Positions 17,801 through 25,051 of a stretch of 64,000 nucleotides of DNA are shown one piece after another (position 1 is the first letter of the stretch; every line of letters starts with the position of its first letter). The notes beneath the pieces are model-generated. The model made no database searches and was not told where the DNA came from. It saw nothing but the letters and a program-made list of their open reading frames with translations. Source of the stretch: Candidatus Opimibacter skivensis (lineage in GTDB: Bacteria > Bacteroidota > Bacteroidia > Chitinophagales > Saprospiraceae); assembly GCA_016722045.1 (NCBI GenBank), contig JADKGY010000001.1, positions 496,001 through 560,000 on the forward strand, given 5' to 3'. Made by a program: the position numbers and the translations under genes.

Positions 17801-18686
17801 GAATTTCGCCCGCCCAGATCAAACCAAGATCTGAGGCAAATTTCATAACCTGTGCATTGTTTGTTATTGTTGTCAGCGTTGCATAGATATCACCTGACTG
17901 TGTAGTGGCTATATCTGTAAAAGTTGCATCTGGTGCATCAAATTGCACACCGGTTAACATAGTTCCGGCATTGTCAATGAGAAATATGCATTCCTTTCCC
18001 ACGTGGCCTTCAATTCTGTTATTTCCTGCTAATAACATTGCGCCTCCTCCTGACAATTCAAGATCACGTGCAAAATCGTTATCAAGACTGCTCTCATATT
18101 TCTTCTTAAAATTGAAGATCCCATTTGCATTAAGGTTAAGCAAAACCACATCGTTGATCGATGGATCACCATTTTTACTTTGCGTACCAAGCACGTAGTA
18201 TGGGAATGCTGCATTTAAAGGATTAGGATTTTTGACAATTCTGGTGAAAGAATTCTTACCTGTACCAGGTTCAAGATAAGAACGTAGCCAGGTGAAATTG
18301 CCTCCACCTGCAGGTGTAACCAGACCTATCAGGCTTTTACTCGATGCATCTAAAGGTAAAGTCGATCCCACTACAAGGAGGTCACCAGTAGGTGTGAGGA
18401 CAGCATCATTCCAAACGGAAGCTGCGTTGGATTCAAGTGTCCATTGATGCAGTCCATTTGCATCAAGACGTGACACGGTGGCAAACTGAGGAGCACCTTC
18501 AGTCGATTCATTTTGCCCCAGCACATAATAATTTGATCCATCCTTGATGACTTTTGAAAAACTATTGTCGAGGTTGGTGCCATATGCTCTTTGAAAGTCC
18601 TGTGCCTGGCTTTTTGTTAATGGTACTATGACCAATATGCAGAGTGTCAAAAATCGCAAAGCAATTTTGCTGGTTGTGTTTTTCAT
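11850..18686 (-). CDS. Giant secreted multidomain protein with PKD, HYR-like and Cys-rich repeats and a type A T9SS sorting domain
   Basis: A 2278-residue cell-surface or secreted protein. A signal peptide (about 1-28) precedes a beta-propeller-like repeat region (about 30-440; recurring 'Y.VLG' and 'G.GGDAILK'-type strands). Next come a PKD-like domain (about 445-530, IADFTYEIDCG...WSWTFSGG) and HYR-like domains (about 530-700, PPMIRCPSNVTVTV and YTATDGCGNTTTC). A second propeller-like region follows (about 720-1130), then two copies of a Cys-rich module of about 235-250 residues (about 1172-1405 and 1405-1655, each ending in CV/FTMPEC) and more PKD-like repeats. The C-terminal tail from about residue 2196 (IQIYPNPTTGELIIRF...GVYFVKVLDNG...EKIIKE) is a type A sorting domain recognised by the type IX secretion system. 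Likely an adhesin or surface-layer protein; no enzyme domain is evident. Confidence 0.9.
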   Translation of the reverse strand: MKNTTSKIALRFLTLCILVIVPLTKSQAQDFQRAYGTNLDNSFSKVIKDGSNYYVLGQNESTEGAPQFATVSRLDANGLHQWTLESNAASVWNDAVLTPTGDLLVVGSTLPLDASSKSLIGLVTPAGGGNFTWLRSYLEPGTGKNSFTRIVKNPNPLNAAFPYYVLGTQSKNGDPSINDVVLLNLNANGIFNFKKKYESSLDNDFARDLELSGGGAMLLAGNNRIEGHVGKECIFLIDNAGTMLTGVQFDAPDATFTDIATTQSGDIYATLTTITNNAQVMKFASDLGLIWAGEIPQFTAANQVWEQSEGEIYITGRGNIGGSGRDAILKLTDVGVVLDWLRYLNTGISFTNGSSWPMPNGQIAYTDGRNIPGGFGQNCAFFSLSDAQLNTCNVSENVASLQFFTPFGSGPILPLALFQEIPSGTDITIFQALNWQQAEVCSPSPCIADFTYEIDCGVVNFIDQSTLPNLSTWSWTFSGGSPSTSTAQNPVITFNQCDSYKVCLTVSGGDPITSCTICKTVTIADNVPPVALCLGIGVTLDANCNALITPQQIDGGSTDDCFLQSMSVSQSMFHGCGFFPVTLTVTDWCGNTSSCPTTVQTFEDVPPMIRCPSNVTVTVASPAPCSKVVNNLQPTNVSDNCSTPTVTYTITGATTGSGANNASGLTFNQGVSTITYTATDGCGNTTTCSFNITVLCESNPSIFKCGMAVVTCFSGYNTPTDICSGVNQNAPVMALIDVRDQSAAVQGTWWQQASQSEYADPKWTPQNMGQVFGIAIDLSDDVYVTATTIYACGQTVNACTPPVPPFLYNPFTTSGPGTIYKVDHLTGTPTPIITTGSYVANGTKIPNNGSALGDIGYDALHDQLFVTNHADGMIYRVKGGQVKSRFDPFGIVDPAASGPGSDPSFVALSDRTWGVAYYNGRVYFATWKEDIGRPNPSKSNEIWSIGLNTAGEFLATSGNATTRFSGGEVLEITIPSFPASTFSNPVSDIAFSATGRMLLSERTMSTDCGGAFTNNFYAYAHSSRLLEYEFNTVVPGAWAQTPGNTAISTSNTNLKYRIGTNNSGSNSAGGCDYGYASFDPNLVSQPDCDRFTWCTGDLLMNHLTYPGNLCTQPGNAYTWLYGLQGLSAISGGVWQNSLLVDLDNDICSHDKILLGDVEILKCGCMGQPSVCDSISVTSTVSPVQTDSCCFILTLHNQSPNHFTGIQLCSNNGVSISAVGALNGWSISGYASQFISVVPPGPPGSFAPVGNNDFIKFCLSNYSNVINQQIIVKYYGPGETVVCTDTLNFNCSQKPKCLKLTDTVECSDNGKYKMSFCIMSNALIGWNVNSIQLNPPPGITFTPSVFAVNNLLPGQMQCGFMTLISGAVDGQTICYSVTAHNSNILINPEINPTTCCTDTMMLGCVTMPECICSHLSANANPVESNGDTCCWKVTLTNSYSNTFFTGVQLNIITPGVVFGAIVNPFSSGWSSASNSTQVVFTPKPPGSFIGATSMLPTFCLSGINLPTQVPQVIVLTWLGPNGKTICKDTLHLDCEPVVYIPCAALTNWTVECDPQSPGFYNFSFQVTNNTAVGSNPGFTANQIELSALNPPGSILPSTTFNIPPLLPGQTSAVQTGYISGLSANQTICFTVTLHENSAGSELNCCTNSQTYCFTMPECSDSCCTDSLEFAALINQGFTVVNHGCTVTVTAPQFDSCFWFGTPPYVVGGFPVSQVITDPGGSWTFSFSNSGTYQICVTVFDGCQGKQMCTNVTVNCGDGCHCGTFSDMAIRFERGPGQPLTCGGPPVLLDCPPSGYSYTLTGKFTCQGSHCPENAPFDWDLKGPDGGTVASGLDFANPYFGISFSNLYFLQGGIYTLTMIGHCGTQACPCIIKFIVDAPCTNVCPCTFQDAVNFETAANKGFSTVLSSASCKVCFTPIGLSDCETVEWYIYHSSALGFSKGNNTFCYTFPGSGTYKIVMVSNRYQDDGTWCDSYTTIQNVTINCNNPTDCVNSIFNNPTFNEGAIAGNFNSGGHSNGWKASSGNPKVNEGKFESLDGWTIQLSGNLDTADILTQIEPVCLAKIEGMITVRIAVNDSAPGGIFFAKAGKEKKEESMKLAFSRSAVKLNHCDGPDCYPLASIPFALLDTATWLDVQIPYDLSDWDVVDSCGGFPGVLVRPYIYVTNALSNDQGGAETFTYVQLDNLCINGTLVAVHNPPQKQRIQIYPNPTTGELIIRFTGVHPKSGMIEVFDLYGRLMRAEKVLPGLDAHSLSISELPTGVYFVKVLDNGMPVRIEKIIKE

Positions 18687-19048
18687 TTTGAAAAGATTTA
18701 AATGGCTAAACTATTGTGCGCTTGTAATGGATCAAAAACATGATAAATAAAATCACATAAAGCAGAGGGATAGCTTTACGGCAGTGGCCTCAATGAGAAA
18801 AAATTCGGCGCGGCACAATTGTTTGGGTAGTCAGCCAGAGGTTAATTATAAGAATTATTCCTGAGATTTAGAAATACTACCCTCAATAAGGTCAGCTCAT
18901 TCAAAGAATTTTTGATTTACTAAATAAAATTCAAGGTCTTTAGCTTTAAAAATGGACGTCCGAAACCAGACTCTACGAAAATACAGGAATTAAAAAAGAC
19001 GATCCGTTATTCAGTTTATTATTATTTTGCTCACTAAACGGAAACCAT
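18687..19048. other. Intergenic region between two divergent genes, no clear feature
   Basis: A 362-bp AT-rich space between the divergently transcribed T9SS protein and the GYF/CD225 gene. It must hold both promoters, but I find no exact TAnnTTTG box on either strand, only a near match (TTATTTTG, 19022-19029) on the plus strand. No RNA gene, strong hairpin or repeat is apparent. Confidence 0.6.
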
Positions 19049-19534
19049 ATGGAACAATACTATTACACTGATGGCAAAGAACGATTCGGTCCTTTCACAC
19101 TGGATCAATTGAGAGGACGAAACATTGGCCTGGAAACGCTTGTATGGAAAGAAGGGATGCCTGATTGGGTTGCTGCCAAAAATGTAAGTGATCTGGAATC
19201 TCTTTTTCAGGCTGCTGATAATTTTCAGCCACCAATTCCTAGTCCATATACTCAGCCTTATCCTCCTGAAGCACCACCGAAAAACTGGCTCATCGAATCT
19301 ATTTTGATCACTATATTTTGTTGTCTTCCGCTGGGGATCGTAGGCATTATAAATGCCACTAAGGTTGAAACGCTCTGGAATACCGGTCAGAGAGATGCTG
19401 CATTAAAAGCAAGCCAGGAAGCCGGTAAATGGGTGAAAATCGGTTTTATAGCCGGTATAGTTGTTATCGGTCTTTACCTGCTTTTGGTCTTCTTTGGAAT
19501 TATGGCAGGTATTGGTTCAGGTATGTCTCAATAA
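19049..19534 (+). CDS. GYF-domain / CD225-dispanin membrane protein
   Basis: A 161-residue protein. Residues 1-52 form a GYF_2 (DUF4339) domain, with the typical YYYTDGKERFGPFTLDQL and LVWKEGMPDWVAA motifs. A Pro/Tyr-rich linker leads to a CD225/dispanin domain: one hydrophobic segment with FCCLPLGIVGIINATKVETL and a second helix after a short amphipathic loop (ALKASQEAGKWVKIGFIAGIVVIGLYLLLVFF). CD225 proteins include the animal IFITM antiviral proteins; bacterial versions are of unknown role. GYF_2 domains are thought to bind peptides. It is followed without spacing by a DUF2752 gene, suggesting a functional pair. Confidence 0.88.
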   Translation: MEQYYYTDGKERFGPFTLDQLRGRNIGLETLVWKEGMPDWVAAKNVSDLESLFQAADNFQPPIPSPYTQPYPPEAPPKNWLIESILITIFCCLPLGIVGIINATKVETLWNTGQRDAALKASQEAGKWVKIGFIAGIVVIGLYLLLVFFGIMAGIGSGMSQ

Positions 19535-19897
19535 TTGAAAGGCAAACATTTTTTTTGGTTTTTGTGTGGGATACTCATTCTTGTCCTTTACGGGATGTAT
19601 AATCCTGAACAATATTTTTTTCCCTTATGTCCATTTAGGTTTTTGACGGGATGGCTTTGTCCTGGTTGTGGTTCGCAACGGGCGATGCATCAAATTCTGC
19701 ATGGTCATATCGCAGCGTCAATGAGACTAAATCTATTATTCATTCCTGGGATTCTTTATGTCGGTGTTGGCTATTTGAGTCCGGTATTATTTCCAAAGTC
19801 ATGGCCTGAGATGAGAGGAAGGTATTATGGATTAAAGGCAGCTTATGTTTCTCTGATGGTTATTGTGATTTTTTGGGTGGGGAGGAATCTGATTTGA
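19535..19897 (+). CDS. DUF2752 membrane protein
   Basis: A 120-residue membrane protein with the DUF2752 signature LCPGCGSQRAMHQILHGH, flanked by hydrophobic helices (FFWFLCGILILVLYGMY at the start, LLFIPGILYVGVGYL and AYVSLMVIVIFWVG after). The function of the family is unknown; the CPGCG motif suggests a metal or thiol site. The TTG at 19535 directly follows the TAA of the preceding gene, so the pair is translationally coupled. An internal ATG at 19592 would lose the first helix and seems less likely. Confidence 0.8.
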   Translation: MKGKHFFWFLCGILILVLYGMYNPEQYFFPLCPFRFLTGWLCPGCGSQRAMHQILHGHIAASMRLNLLFIPGILYVGVGYLSPVLFPKSWPEMRGRYYGLKAAYVSLMVIVIFWVGRNLI

Positions 19898-19930
19898 GTG
19901 AATATTTTTGATGATTGTCGATAAATCAAA

Positions 19931-19963
19931 GACCCTAAAAAGACCGTAAAAGGACGCTAAAAT
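19931..19963 (+). repeat. Three 11-bp direct repeats (GACCSTAAAAR-like)
   Basis: Three tandem near-identical units: GACCCTAAAAA, GACCGTAAAAG, GACGCTAAAAT. The 11-bp spacing puts each unit on about the same face of the helix. It lies just before the 30-bp palindrome at 19966. Confidence 0.45.
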
Positions 19964-19965
19964 CT

Positions 19966-19995
19966 CATCGTGGCACGACTAGTCGTGCCACGATG
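19966..19995. repeat. 30-bp perfect palindrome (GTGGCAC...GTGCCAC family)
   Basis: Two 15-bp arms with no loop (CATCGTGGCACGACT / AGTCGTGCCACGATG). A related palindrome with the same GTGGCAC/GTGCCAC frame and similar downstream sequence lies at 30693-30741. No adjacent T-tract, so a simple terminator is not the obvious reading. Confidence 0.8.
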
Positions 19996-20128
19996 TCGTA
20001 ACTGGCTGATAATACACATAGTTATAAGTGGAAAAATGGTGCACATAAATGGCCATTTTTAATCAAAGATTGGTTCTCCTACTTCAATACAATTTTTGCC
20101 AGTAAAGAACTAGCCCCATCAGGTTGAT

Positions 20129-20136
20129 TACTTTTG
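20129..20136 (+). promoter_or_regulatory. Promoter -7 box of the enoyl-CoA hydratase gene
   Basis: TACTTTTG matches TAnnTTTG and ends 4 bp before ATG 20141, predicting a leaderless transcript. Confidence 0.55.
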
Positions 20137-20140
20137 CTTC

Positions 20141-20923
20141 ATGAAACAATTTCAAACCCTGCTACCTGAAATGAGAGGTGAAGTGCTGATCCTTAATCTC
20201 AACCGCCCCGACGCCCTCAATGCACTGAATTCCACCATGTTCGATGAGTTGGATTCATTCTTTTCTTCAGAGTATAAAGAATATGATGCCAATTGCATTA
20301 TTATCACAGGTAAAGGGGAAAAAGCTTTTGCAGCAGGCGCTGATATCAAAGAGCTGCATGGACTGTCCAGCGCACAAGCAGAATCATTGAGCCGTAAAGG
20401 TCAAATCATCTTTAGTAAAATAGAAGAATTTCATCTTCCTATTATCGGTGCGATAAACGGTTTTGCTCTTGGCGGGGGATGTGAATTGGCTATGGCGTGT
20501 CATATCAGAATTGCCTCTTCAAAAGCGAAATTCGGTCAACCTGAAGTTGGATTAGGCATCATCCCGGGTTATGGAGGAACACAAAGATTGATTCAACTCA
20601 TCGGCAAAGGAAAAGCAACAGAATTATTATTGACAGGTGATCTGATCAATGCAGAAGAAGCTCATCGTTTAGGACTTGTAAATTATGTTACCGAACCTGA
20701 ACAACTGATGGATCGGGCAATGGAAATAGCTGCGAAAATGCAGACAAGAGGACCATTGGCATTAAGCGGCGTGATCAGAAGTGTCAATCAATATTTTTCA
20801 TCGGCACATGAAGGTTATTTATTCGAAGCGAAAACATTTGGTGAAGTAGCATCGACTGAAGACTTTGCAGAAGGAACAAAGGCTTTTATTGAAAAACGAA
20901 AGCCTGTATTTCAGGGGAAATAA
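20141..20923 (+). CDS. Enoyl-CoA hydratase/isomerase family protein
   Basis: A 260-residue crotonase-fold enzyme of fatty-acid or amino-acid breakdown, hydrating trans-2-enoyl-CoA. Oxyanion-hole and CoA-binding motifs are clear: AFAAGADIKEL, NGFALGGGCELAMACHIRIAS, and FGQPEVGLGIIPGYGGTQRL, with the two catalytic Glu positions (in GGGCELAMAC and GQPEVGLG). The C-terminal helix FAEGTKAFIEKRKPVFQGK is typical of short-chain hydratases. No other beta-oxidation gene is adjacent. Its stop TAA overlaps the ATG of the next gene by one base. Confidence 0.94.
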   Translation: MKQFQTLLPEMRGEVLILNLNRPDALNALNSTMFDELDSFFSSEYKEYDANCIIITGKGEKAFAAGADIKELHGLSSAQAESLSRKGQIIFSKIEEFHLPIIGAINGFALGGGCELAMACHIRIASSKAKFGQPEVGLGIIPGYGGTQRLIQLIGKGKATELLLTGDLINAEEAHRLGLVNYVTEPEQLMDRAMEIAAKMQTRGPLALSGVIRSVNQYFSSAHEGYLFEAKTFGEVASTEDFAEGTKAFIEKRKPVFQGK

Positions 20924-21714
20924 TGTACGAATTCCATAGTGATAAAGAACGATACTTTGATATTCAGTATCGTGTGACGAAGGACTATATACTTCCTTTC
21001 ATTCAAAAACATGCGCCTGGAAAAAAATGGGACCGTGTCCTTGAGATCGGTTGTGCTGAAGCCGGTGTCCTGAAATGTTTTCTTGAAGAAGGTTCTTTCT
21101 GTACAGGTATTGAATTGTCTGCTTCACGATTGGATACTGCAGAAAAATATCACGCAGAAGCACTGAAAACAGGACGCATAGAATTTGTCAACCGCAATAT
21201 TTTTGATATTGATCCTGAACAAGATCTTGGAGGCCGCTATGACCTGATCATCCTGAAAGATGTCATTGAACACATCCCGGGTCAAAAAGAATTCATGCAT
21301 CAATTGCCATCTTTTTTAAATGAAGGCGGCTACATTTTTTTTGCTTTCCCGCCCTGGCAGATGCCTTATGGTGGTCACCAACAAATATGCAGAAGTAAAT
21401 TTTTGAGCAGACTGCCTTATTTTCATTTACTGCCAAAACCCCTCTACAAAGGAATATTAAAACTTGCCGGAGAAGAGGAACTCACCATACAAGATCTGAT
21501 GGAAGTCAAATCAACTGGCATCAGTATTGAACGATTCGAACAATGTCTGAAATTCAATAACCTCAACGTTGCAGGCAAACAACATTACTTCTTCAACCCT
21601 ATCTATCAATATAAATTTAATGTTAGGCCTCGCATTCAATCAGGTTTTCTGAGTCGCATTCCCTGGTTGCGAAATTTTTTCACAACAGGGTCGTATTACT
21701 TGGTGAAAGTTTAA
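20923..21714 (+). CDS. Class I SAM-dependent methyltransferase
   Basis: A 263-residue protein with a Rossmann-like methyltransferase domain: motif I VLEIGCAEAGVLKCFLEEG, an acidic position in TGIELSASRL, and LIILKDVIEHIPGQKEF as motif IV, typical of UbiE/Methyltransf_11-type enzymes. A C-terminal extension with hydrophobic and aromatic segments follows. The substrate is unknown. Coupling to the enoyl-CoA hydratase (TAATG overlap) may only reflect shared expression. Confidence 0.85.
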   Translation: MYEFHSDKERYFDIQYRVTKDYILPFIQKHAPGKKWDRVLEIGCAEAGVLKCFLEEGSFCTGIELSASRLDTAEKYHAEALKTGRIEFVNRNIFDIDPEQDLGGRYDLIILKDVIEHIPGQKEFMHQLPSFLNEGGYIFFAFPPWQMPYGGHQQICRSKFLSRLPYFHLLPKPLYKGILKLAGEEELTIQDLMEVKSTGISIERFEQCLKFNNLNVAGKQHYFFNPIYQYKFNVRPRIQSGFLSRIPWLRNFFTTGSYYLVKV

Positions 21715-21741
21715 AAATGAGACAAGGAACCCATAGCGCAA

Positions 21742-21782
21742 GCTACAAACAATCAATTTGTGAATATGATTGTCTTTGTAGT
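21742..21782 (+). terminator. Imperfect hairpin after the methyltransferase gene
   Basis: CTACAAA-CAATCA pairs with TGATTG-T-CTTTGTAG around a short AT-rich loop, about 28 bp after the methyltransferase stop. It could end that transcript; the stem is interrupted and no long U-tract follows. Confidence 0.35.
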
Positions 21783-21878
21783 GATAGAATAAATACTAGA
21801 CGTTCATTTGGTAGATGAAATCAAGAATTCAAAGATTTGTATTAAATTTTTATTCAAAATAATACATATAAATTAACA

Positions 21879-22100
21879 ATGAAAAATTCTGATGTTATAA
21901 TAGCCCATCCCAATTCCCTTGACAAGCTCCAGGCTCTTAAAGAATTTATGCATGATCATCAGATTCCTTTTGAGTTGGCCGTCATTGATACGCCTTCAAA
22001 AAAAGAATTCGTAGAAATGATTCTTCAGGGTGATGAAGATAAAATGAATGGAAAAGGGAGAAAAATATCTATAGAGGAATTGGAACAATTATGGAGATAG
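21879..22100 (+). CDS. Antitoxin-like protein of a YoeB-type module
   Basis: A 73-residue protein whose sequence ends in EFVEMILQGDEDKMNGKGRKISIEELEQLWR. The 'F..KIL.G..D...GKGRKI..E.LW' pattern is typical of small antitoxins that precede Txe/YoeB toxins in Bacteroidota. Its last codons overlap the ATG (22091) of the toxin gene. It would bind and neutralise the toxin and repress its own promoter. The call rests on this motif and on the toxin partner. Confidence 0.7.
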   Translation: MKNSDVIIAHPNSLDKLQALKEFMHDHQIPFELAVIDTPSKKEFVEMILQGDEDKMNGKGRKISIEELEQLWR

Positions 22101-22350
22101 TCCTTCTTCGGGCAGCTGATGAACATTTGTTTTATTGGCAAAAACGAAACGAAAAACCATTCTAAAGAAAATATCCACTCTCATAAAGGCAATTCTTGAA
22201 AATCCTTATTCCGGAATCGGAAAACCTGAACCTCTAAGATACCAACTTGCCGGAAAATGGTCACGTCGTATTGATTCTAAAAATCGAATTGTTTACCTCA
22301 TAGAAAATAATACACTCTACATTTATTCACTTAAAGGGCACTACGAATAG
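22091..22350 (+). pseudogene. Txe/YoeB-type mRNA interferase toxin, frameshifted
   Basis: Translation from ATG 22091 gives MEIVLLRAADEHLFYWQKRN, the normal start of a YoeB toxin, but stops at TAA 22163. The rest of the toxin (TILKKISTLIKAILENPYSG, then GKPEPLRYQLAGKWSRRI and IVYLIENNTLYIYSLKGHYE) continues in the next frame to 22350. Adding one A to the AAAAA run at 22152-22156 restores a full-length protein of about 86 residues. The C-terminal catalytic region (SRRI, H-Y-E end) is intact. This could be a real inactivating mutation, a phase-variable homopolymer or a sequencing error. A TTG at 22135 could start a shortened product in the second frame. Confidence 0.75.
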
Positions 22351-22381
22351 TATTTTATAAGGAGAGAATTTTATTTTTCTC

Positions 22382-24253
22382 TCATATTTTTGGTGCTGTT
22401 TTTTCCAAAATCGCCTGAATCGAATTCGCAGAAATGCTATGATAATTCGGTTTTGCTTCATCAAAAATACTTTTCGCTTCTTTATACATTCCTTTTTCAG
22501 TTAATGCAGTATAAAGCGGTGTAAGGTATTTTCGTCTGCCTACGTTGACCAAAAATGATCTTATCTCCGGAAGAATTTTTAGACCATACCCCTGGTTGAT
22601 AGCCAGTTTGAACCAAGCATCTTTTAGTTCACTGTTGTTTGATGCGGTGAATCCAAAAGAATTATCAAGATCAACCATATCAGCCTCCGCTAAACTATCC
22701 GGAAGCGCTTTAATAAAGTGTAGCCATTCATGCGTACTCCAGTTTTTGGTCTCAAGCTTAGAAGCCTTCCTTCCATTCACAAAAAAAGTAACCTGCGTAT
22801 CAACCTTCATAAAACGATCAGCATTGAATGTAGGGATGGTGTCCGGAAGTCCCGGCTTATAGACCCATGCATCCACATTGACATACAGGTGATTGGGTTT
22901 AATTAAATTTTCATCCAGGTAGGTAAGGAATTTTTCCGTCGTCATGGATTGAAATTTGTGATCAGCAAAATATTTCTTAAGGAAGGCATCAAATTTTTCT
23001 CGACCCGCTTTTTGTTCGAGCATGGTCAGAAAAAGAGCGCCTTTCTCATACGCGATGCTTGTCATCCCGTCATCAGGGTTCCTTCCGGCCAGATTGAGAA
23101 AAAGATGAGTATCCTCAGGAGACAAATCTTTCAATTCGGCTTTCAGATCCTGCAATCCCAATGTAGCAAGCATGTCACTATAAGATTTGTCATACAGCGC
23201 TTCAATAATCCGTCTTTCAAAATAATCTGTAAAGCCTTCATTCAACCAGAAATCATTCCACGTAGCATTAGTGACGAGGTTTCCAGACCAACTATGTGCA
23301 AGTTCATGTGCGATCAGGGATGTCAGTGATTTATCACCAGCGATGATTGTTGGTGTCGCGAATGTAAGCCGTGGATTCTCCATTCCACCAAATGGAAAAG
23401 AAGGAGGCAATACGATGACATCATATCTTTCCCACTGATATGGGCCATACAACGATTCGGCAGTAGAAACCATTTTTTCCACATCTGCAAATTCATCAGT
23501 CGCTTTATTCAGCATGCCGGGCTCTGCATATACACCTGTTCGCTTGTCAATCGATTTGAATTCTAAATCTCCAATCGCCAGCGCAATCAGATAAGAAGGA
23601 ATAGGTTGATCCATTTGAAATGTATATACACCATCCTTATTTTTTTGCTGAGGGTTCGTAGCGCTCATCACAGCCATCAGATCTTTTGGCACAGTTATTT
23701 TAGCATCGTACGTCATTCTGATACCCGGGCTATCCTGTATAGGAATCCAGGTGCGTGTTAGAATGGCTTCGCCTTGTGTAAAAAGATATGGATGTTGTTT
23801 GCCTGCAGTTTGAGAAGGAACAAGCCATTGCAGAGCTTCAGATGTAGGACGAGTAGAGTAGGCGATGATCAGTTTTTTTGAATCATGACTTACAGGTATG
23901 CTTAGTGCCTGACCTAACCACTTATCATCTTTTCCTAATGTAAATGGTGTATTCTTTCCATCGAGAGTTACCTGATGTATATCAAGATCTTTTGTATCGA
24001 GGATGATAGTGTCTGCGCCTTCTTTTACTTCTATATCATACGTAGCCGTTCCGGAAAGTTTCTTTATTTCAAAATCAGCTGTAAGCTCGAGTGATAAATG
24101 TTTCACCACGGCTTGGTCCGGTTTTGCATTCGAATGGATGTCGTTCACGATTGTGTTTTTAGAGTCCCCTGTTGCTGTTTCACTATTTTCCTTGCAGGAA
24201 TGAAGTACTAGGTATGCAAACAGAAGAAATAAATAATAGAATTGAGTTTTCAT
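22382..24253 (-). CDS. M1 family zinc aminopeptidase, lipoprotein
   Basis: A 623-residue enzyme resembling the leukotriene-A4-hydrolase branch of family M1. The N-terminus is a lipoprotein leader (LFLLFAYLVLHSC, Cys20). The substrate motif FPFGGMENPRLTF and the zinc site HELAHSWSGN (near residue 316) with downstream WLNEGFTDYFERR (second Glu) are complete. The C-terminal helical ARM-like domain (about 480-620) is also present. It should trim N-terminal residues from peptides in the periplasm or at the outer membrane. Its start lies about 27 bp downstream of the SDR gene stop on the same strand, so it may be the last gene of that transcript. Confidence 0.94.
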   Translation of the reverse strand: MKTQFYYLFLLFAYLVLHSCKENSETATGDSKNTIVNDIHSNAKPDQAVVKHLSLELTADFEIKKLSGTATYDIEVKEGADTIILDTKDLDIHQVTLDGKNTPFTLGKDDKWLGQALSIPVSHDSKKLIIAYSTRPTSEALQWLVPSQTAGKQHPYLFTQGEAILTRTWIPIQDSPGIRMTYDAKITVPKDLMAVMSATNPQQKNKDGVYTFQMDQPIPSYLIALAIGDLEFKSIDKRTGVYAEPGMLNKATDEFADVEKMVSTAESLYGPYQWERYDVIVLPPSFPFGGMENPRLTFATPTIIAGDKSLTSLIAHELAHSWSGNLVTNATWNDFWLNEGFTDYFERRIIEALYDKSYSDMLATLGLQDLKAELKDLSPEDTHLFLNLAGRNPDDGMTSIAYEKGALFLTMLEQKAGREKFDAFLKKYFADHKFQSMTTEKFLTYLDENLIKPNHLYVNVDAWVYKPGLPDTIPTFNADRFMKVDTQVTFFVNGRKASKLETKNWSTHEWLHFIKALPDSLAEADMVDLDNSFGFTASNNSELKDAWFKLAINQGYGLKILPEIRSFLVNVGRRKYLTPLYTALTEKGMYKEAKSIFDEAKPNYHSISANSIQAILEKTAPKI

Positions 24254-24280
24254 TTTATAAATAGTATAGTGTTGAATAAT

Positions 24281-25051
24281 TTATATCGGATCAAATCTGC
24301 GGCCGGTGCGGTCAATGATCATATTTCCTGCCTGCTGGGTACCCATCACGAATATATCGTTGATATTGACATGTGGAGGCCTGGAGGCTATGAAATAGAT
24401 ACTTTCAGCGACGTCCTTTGCTGTAAGCGGGTTAAAGTCATTATATATTTTCGCTCTTTCTTCATCCCATTCAAAACGGACACGAGCGAATTCCGTTTCT
24501 TCTACATGTCCCGGAGATATCTGTGATACTCTCACATTGTGCACATGCATTTCTGTACGTATAGCACGTGTAAAGCCATCTACTGCAAATTTTGTAGCAC
24601 AATACACATTGCCCTTTGGATAAACTTCTTTACCCGCTGAAGATCCCAGGTTGATGATATGACCTGATTTTCTGGCGACCATACCCGGACTTACGAGACG
24701 TGTCATATACAAAAGACCTTTGATATTGGTATCAATCATCTCATCCCAATGTTCGATTTTACCTTCATACACATAATCAAGTCCACGCGCCAGTCCTGCA
24801 TTGTTGATCAGAACATCGATAGGTTGTGAAATCGATTCCATTGCTTTCTCACATTCACTATAATGCCGAACGTCAAAACAAAGAAGCGTAACGTTGACAG
24901 AAGAGCTTTGCAGAATTTCTTCTTTGACTTTATTAAGTCTGTCTTCCCTTCTTCCGGTAAGTATTAAATCGTAACCATTAGCAGCGAATACATGGGCTGT
25001 GGCTAAACCAATTCCACTTGTAGCACCCGTGATAAGAACACATTTATTCAT
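24281..25051 (-). CDS. Short-chain dehydrogenase/reductase (YdfG-like)
   Basis: A 256-residue NAD(P)-dependent oxidoreductase. The cofactor motif TGATSGIGLATA (6-17) and GRRED after strand 2 suggest NADP preference; NNAGLARG and the active site Ser/Tyr/Lys (NLGSSAGKEVYPKGNVYCATK) are complete. The C-terminal part (FNPLTAKDVAESIYFIASRPPHVNINDI) matches the 3-hydroxy acid dehydrogenase (YdfG) group acting on serine or 3-hydroxy acids. It overlaps the end of the TlpA-like gene by 8 bp, so these genes are co-transcribed. Confidence 0.92.
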   Translation of the reverse strand: MNKCVLITGATSGIGLATAHVFAANGYDLILTGRREDRLNKVKEEILQSSSVNVTLLCFDVRHYSECEKAMESISQPIDVLINNAGLARGLDYVYEGKIEHWDEMIDTNIKGLLYMTRLVSPGMVARKSGHIINLGSSAGKEVYPKGNVYCATKFAVDGFTRAIRTEMHVHNVRVSQISPGHVEETEFARVRFEWDEERAKIYNDFNPLTAKDVAESIYFIASRPPHVNINDIFVMGTQQAGNMIIDRTGRRFDPI

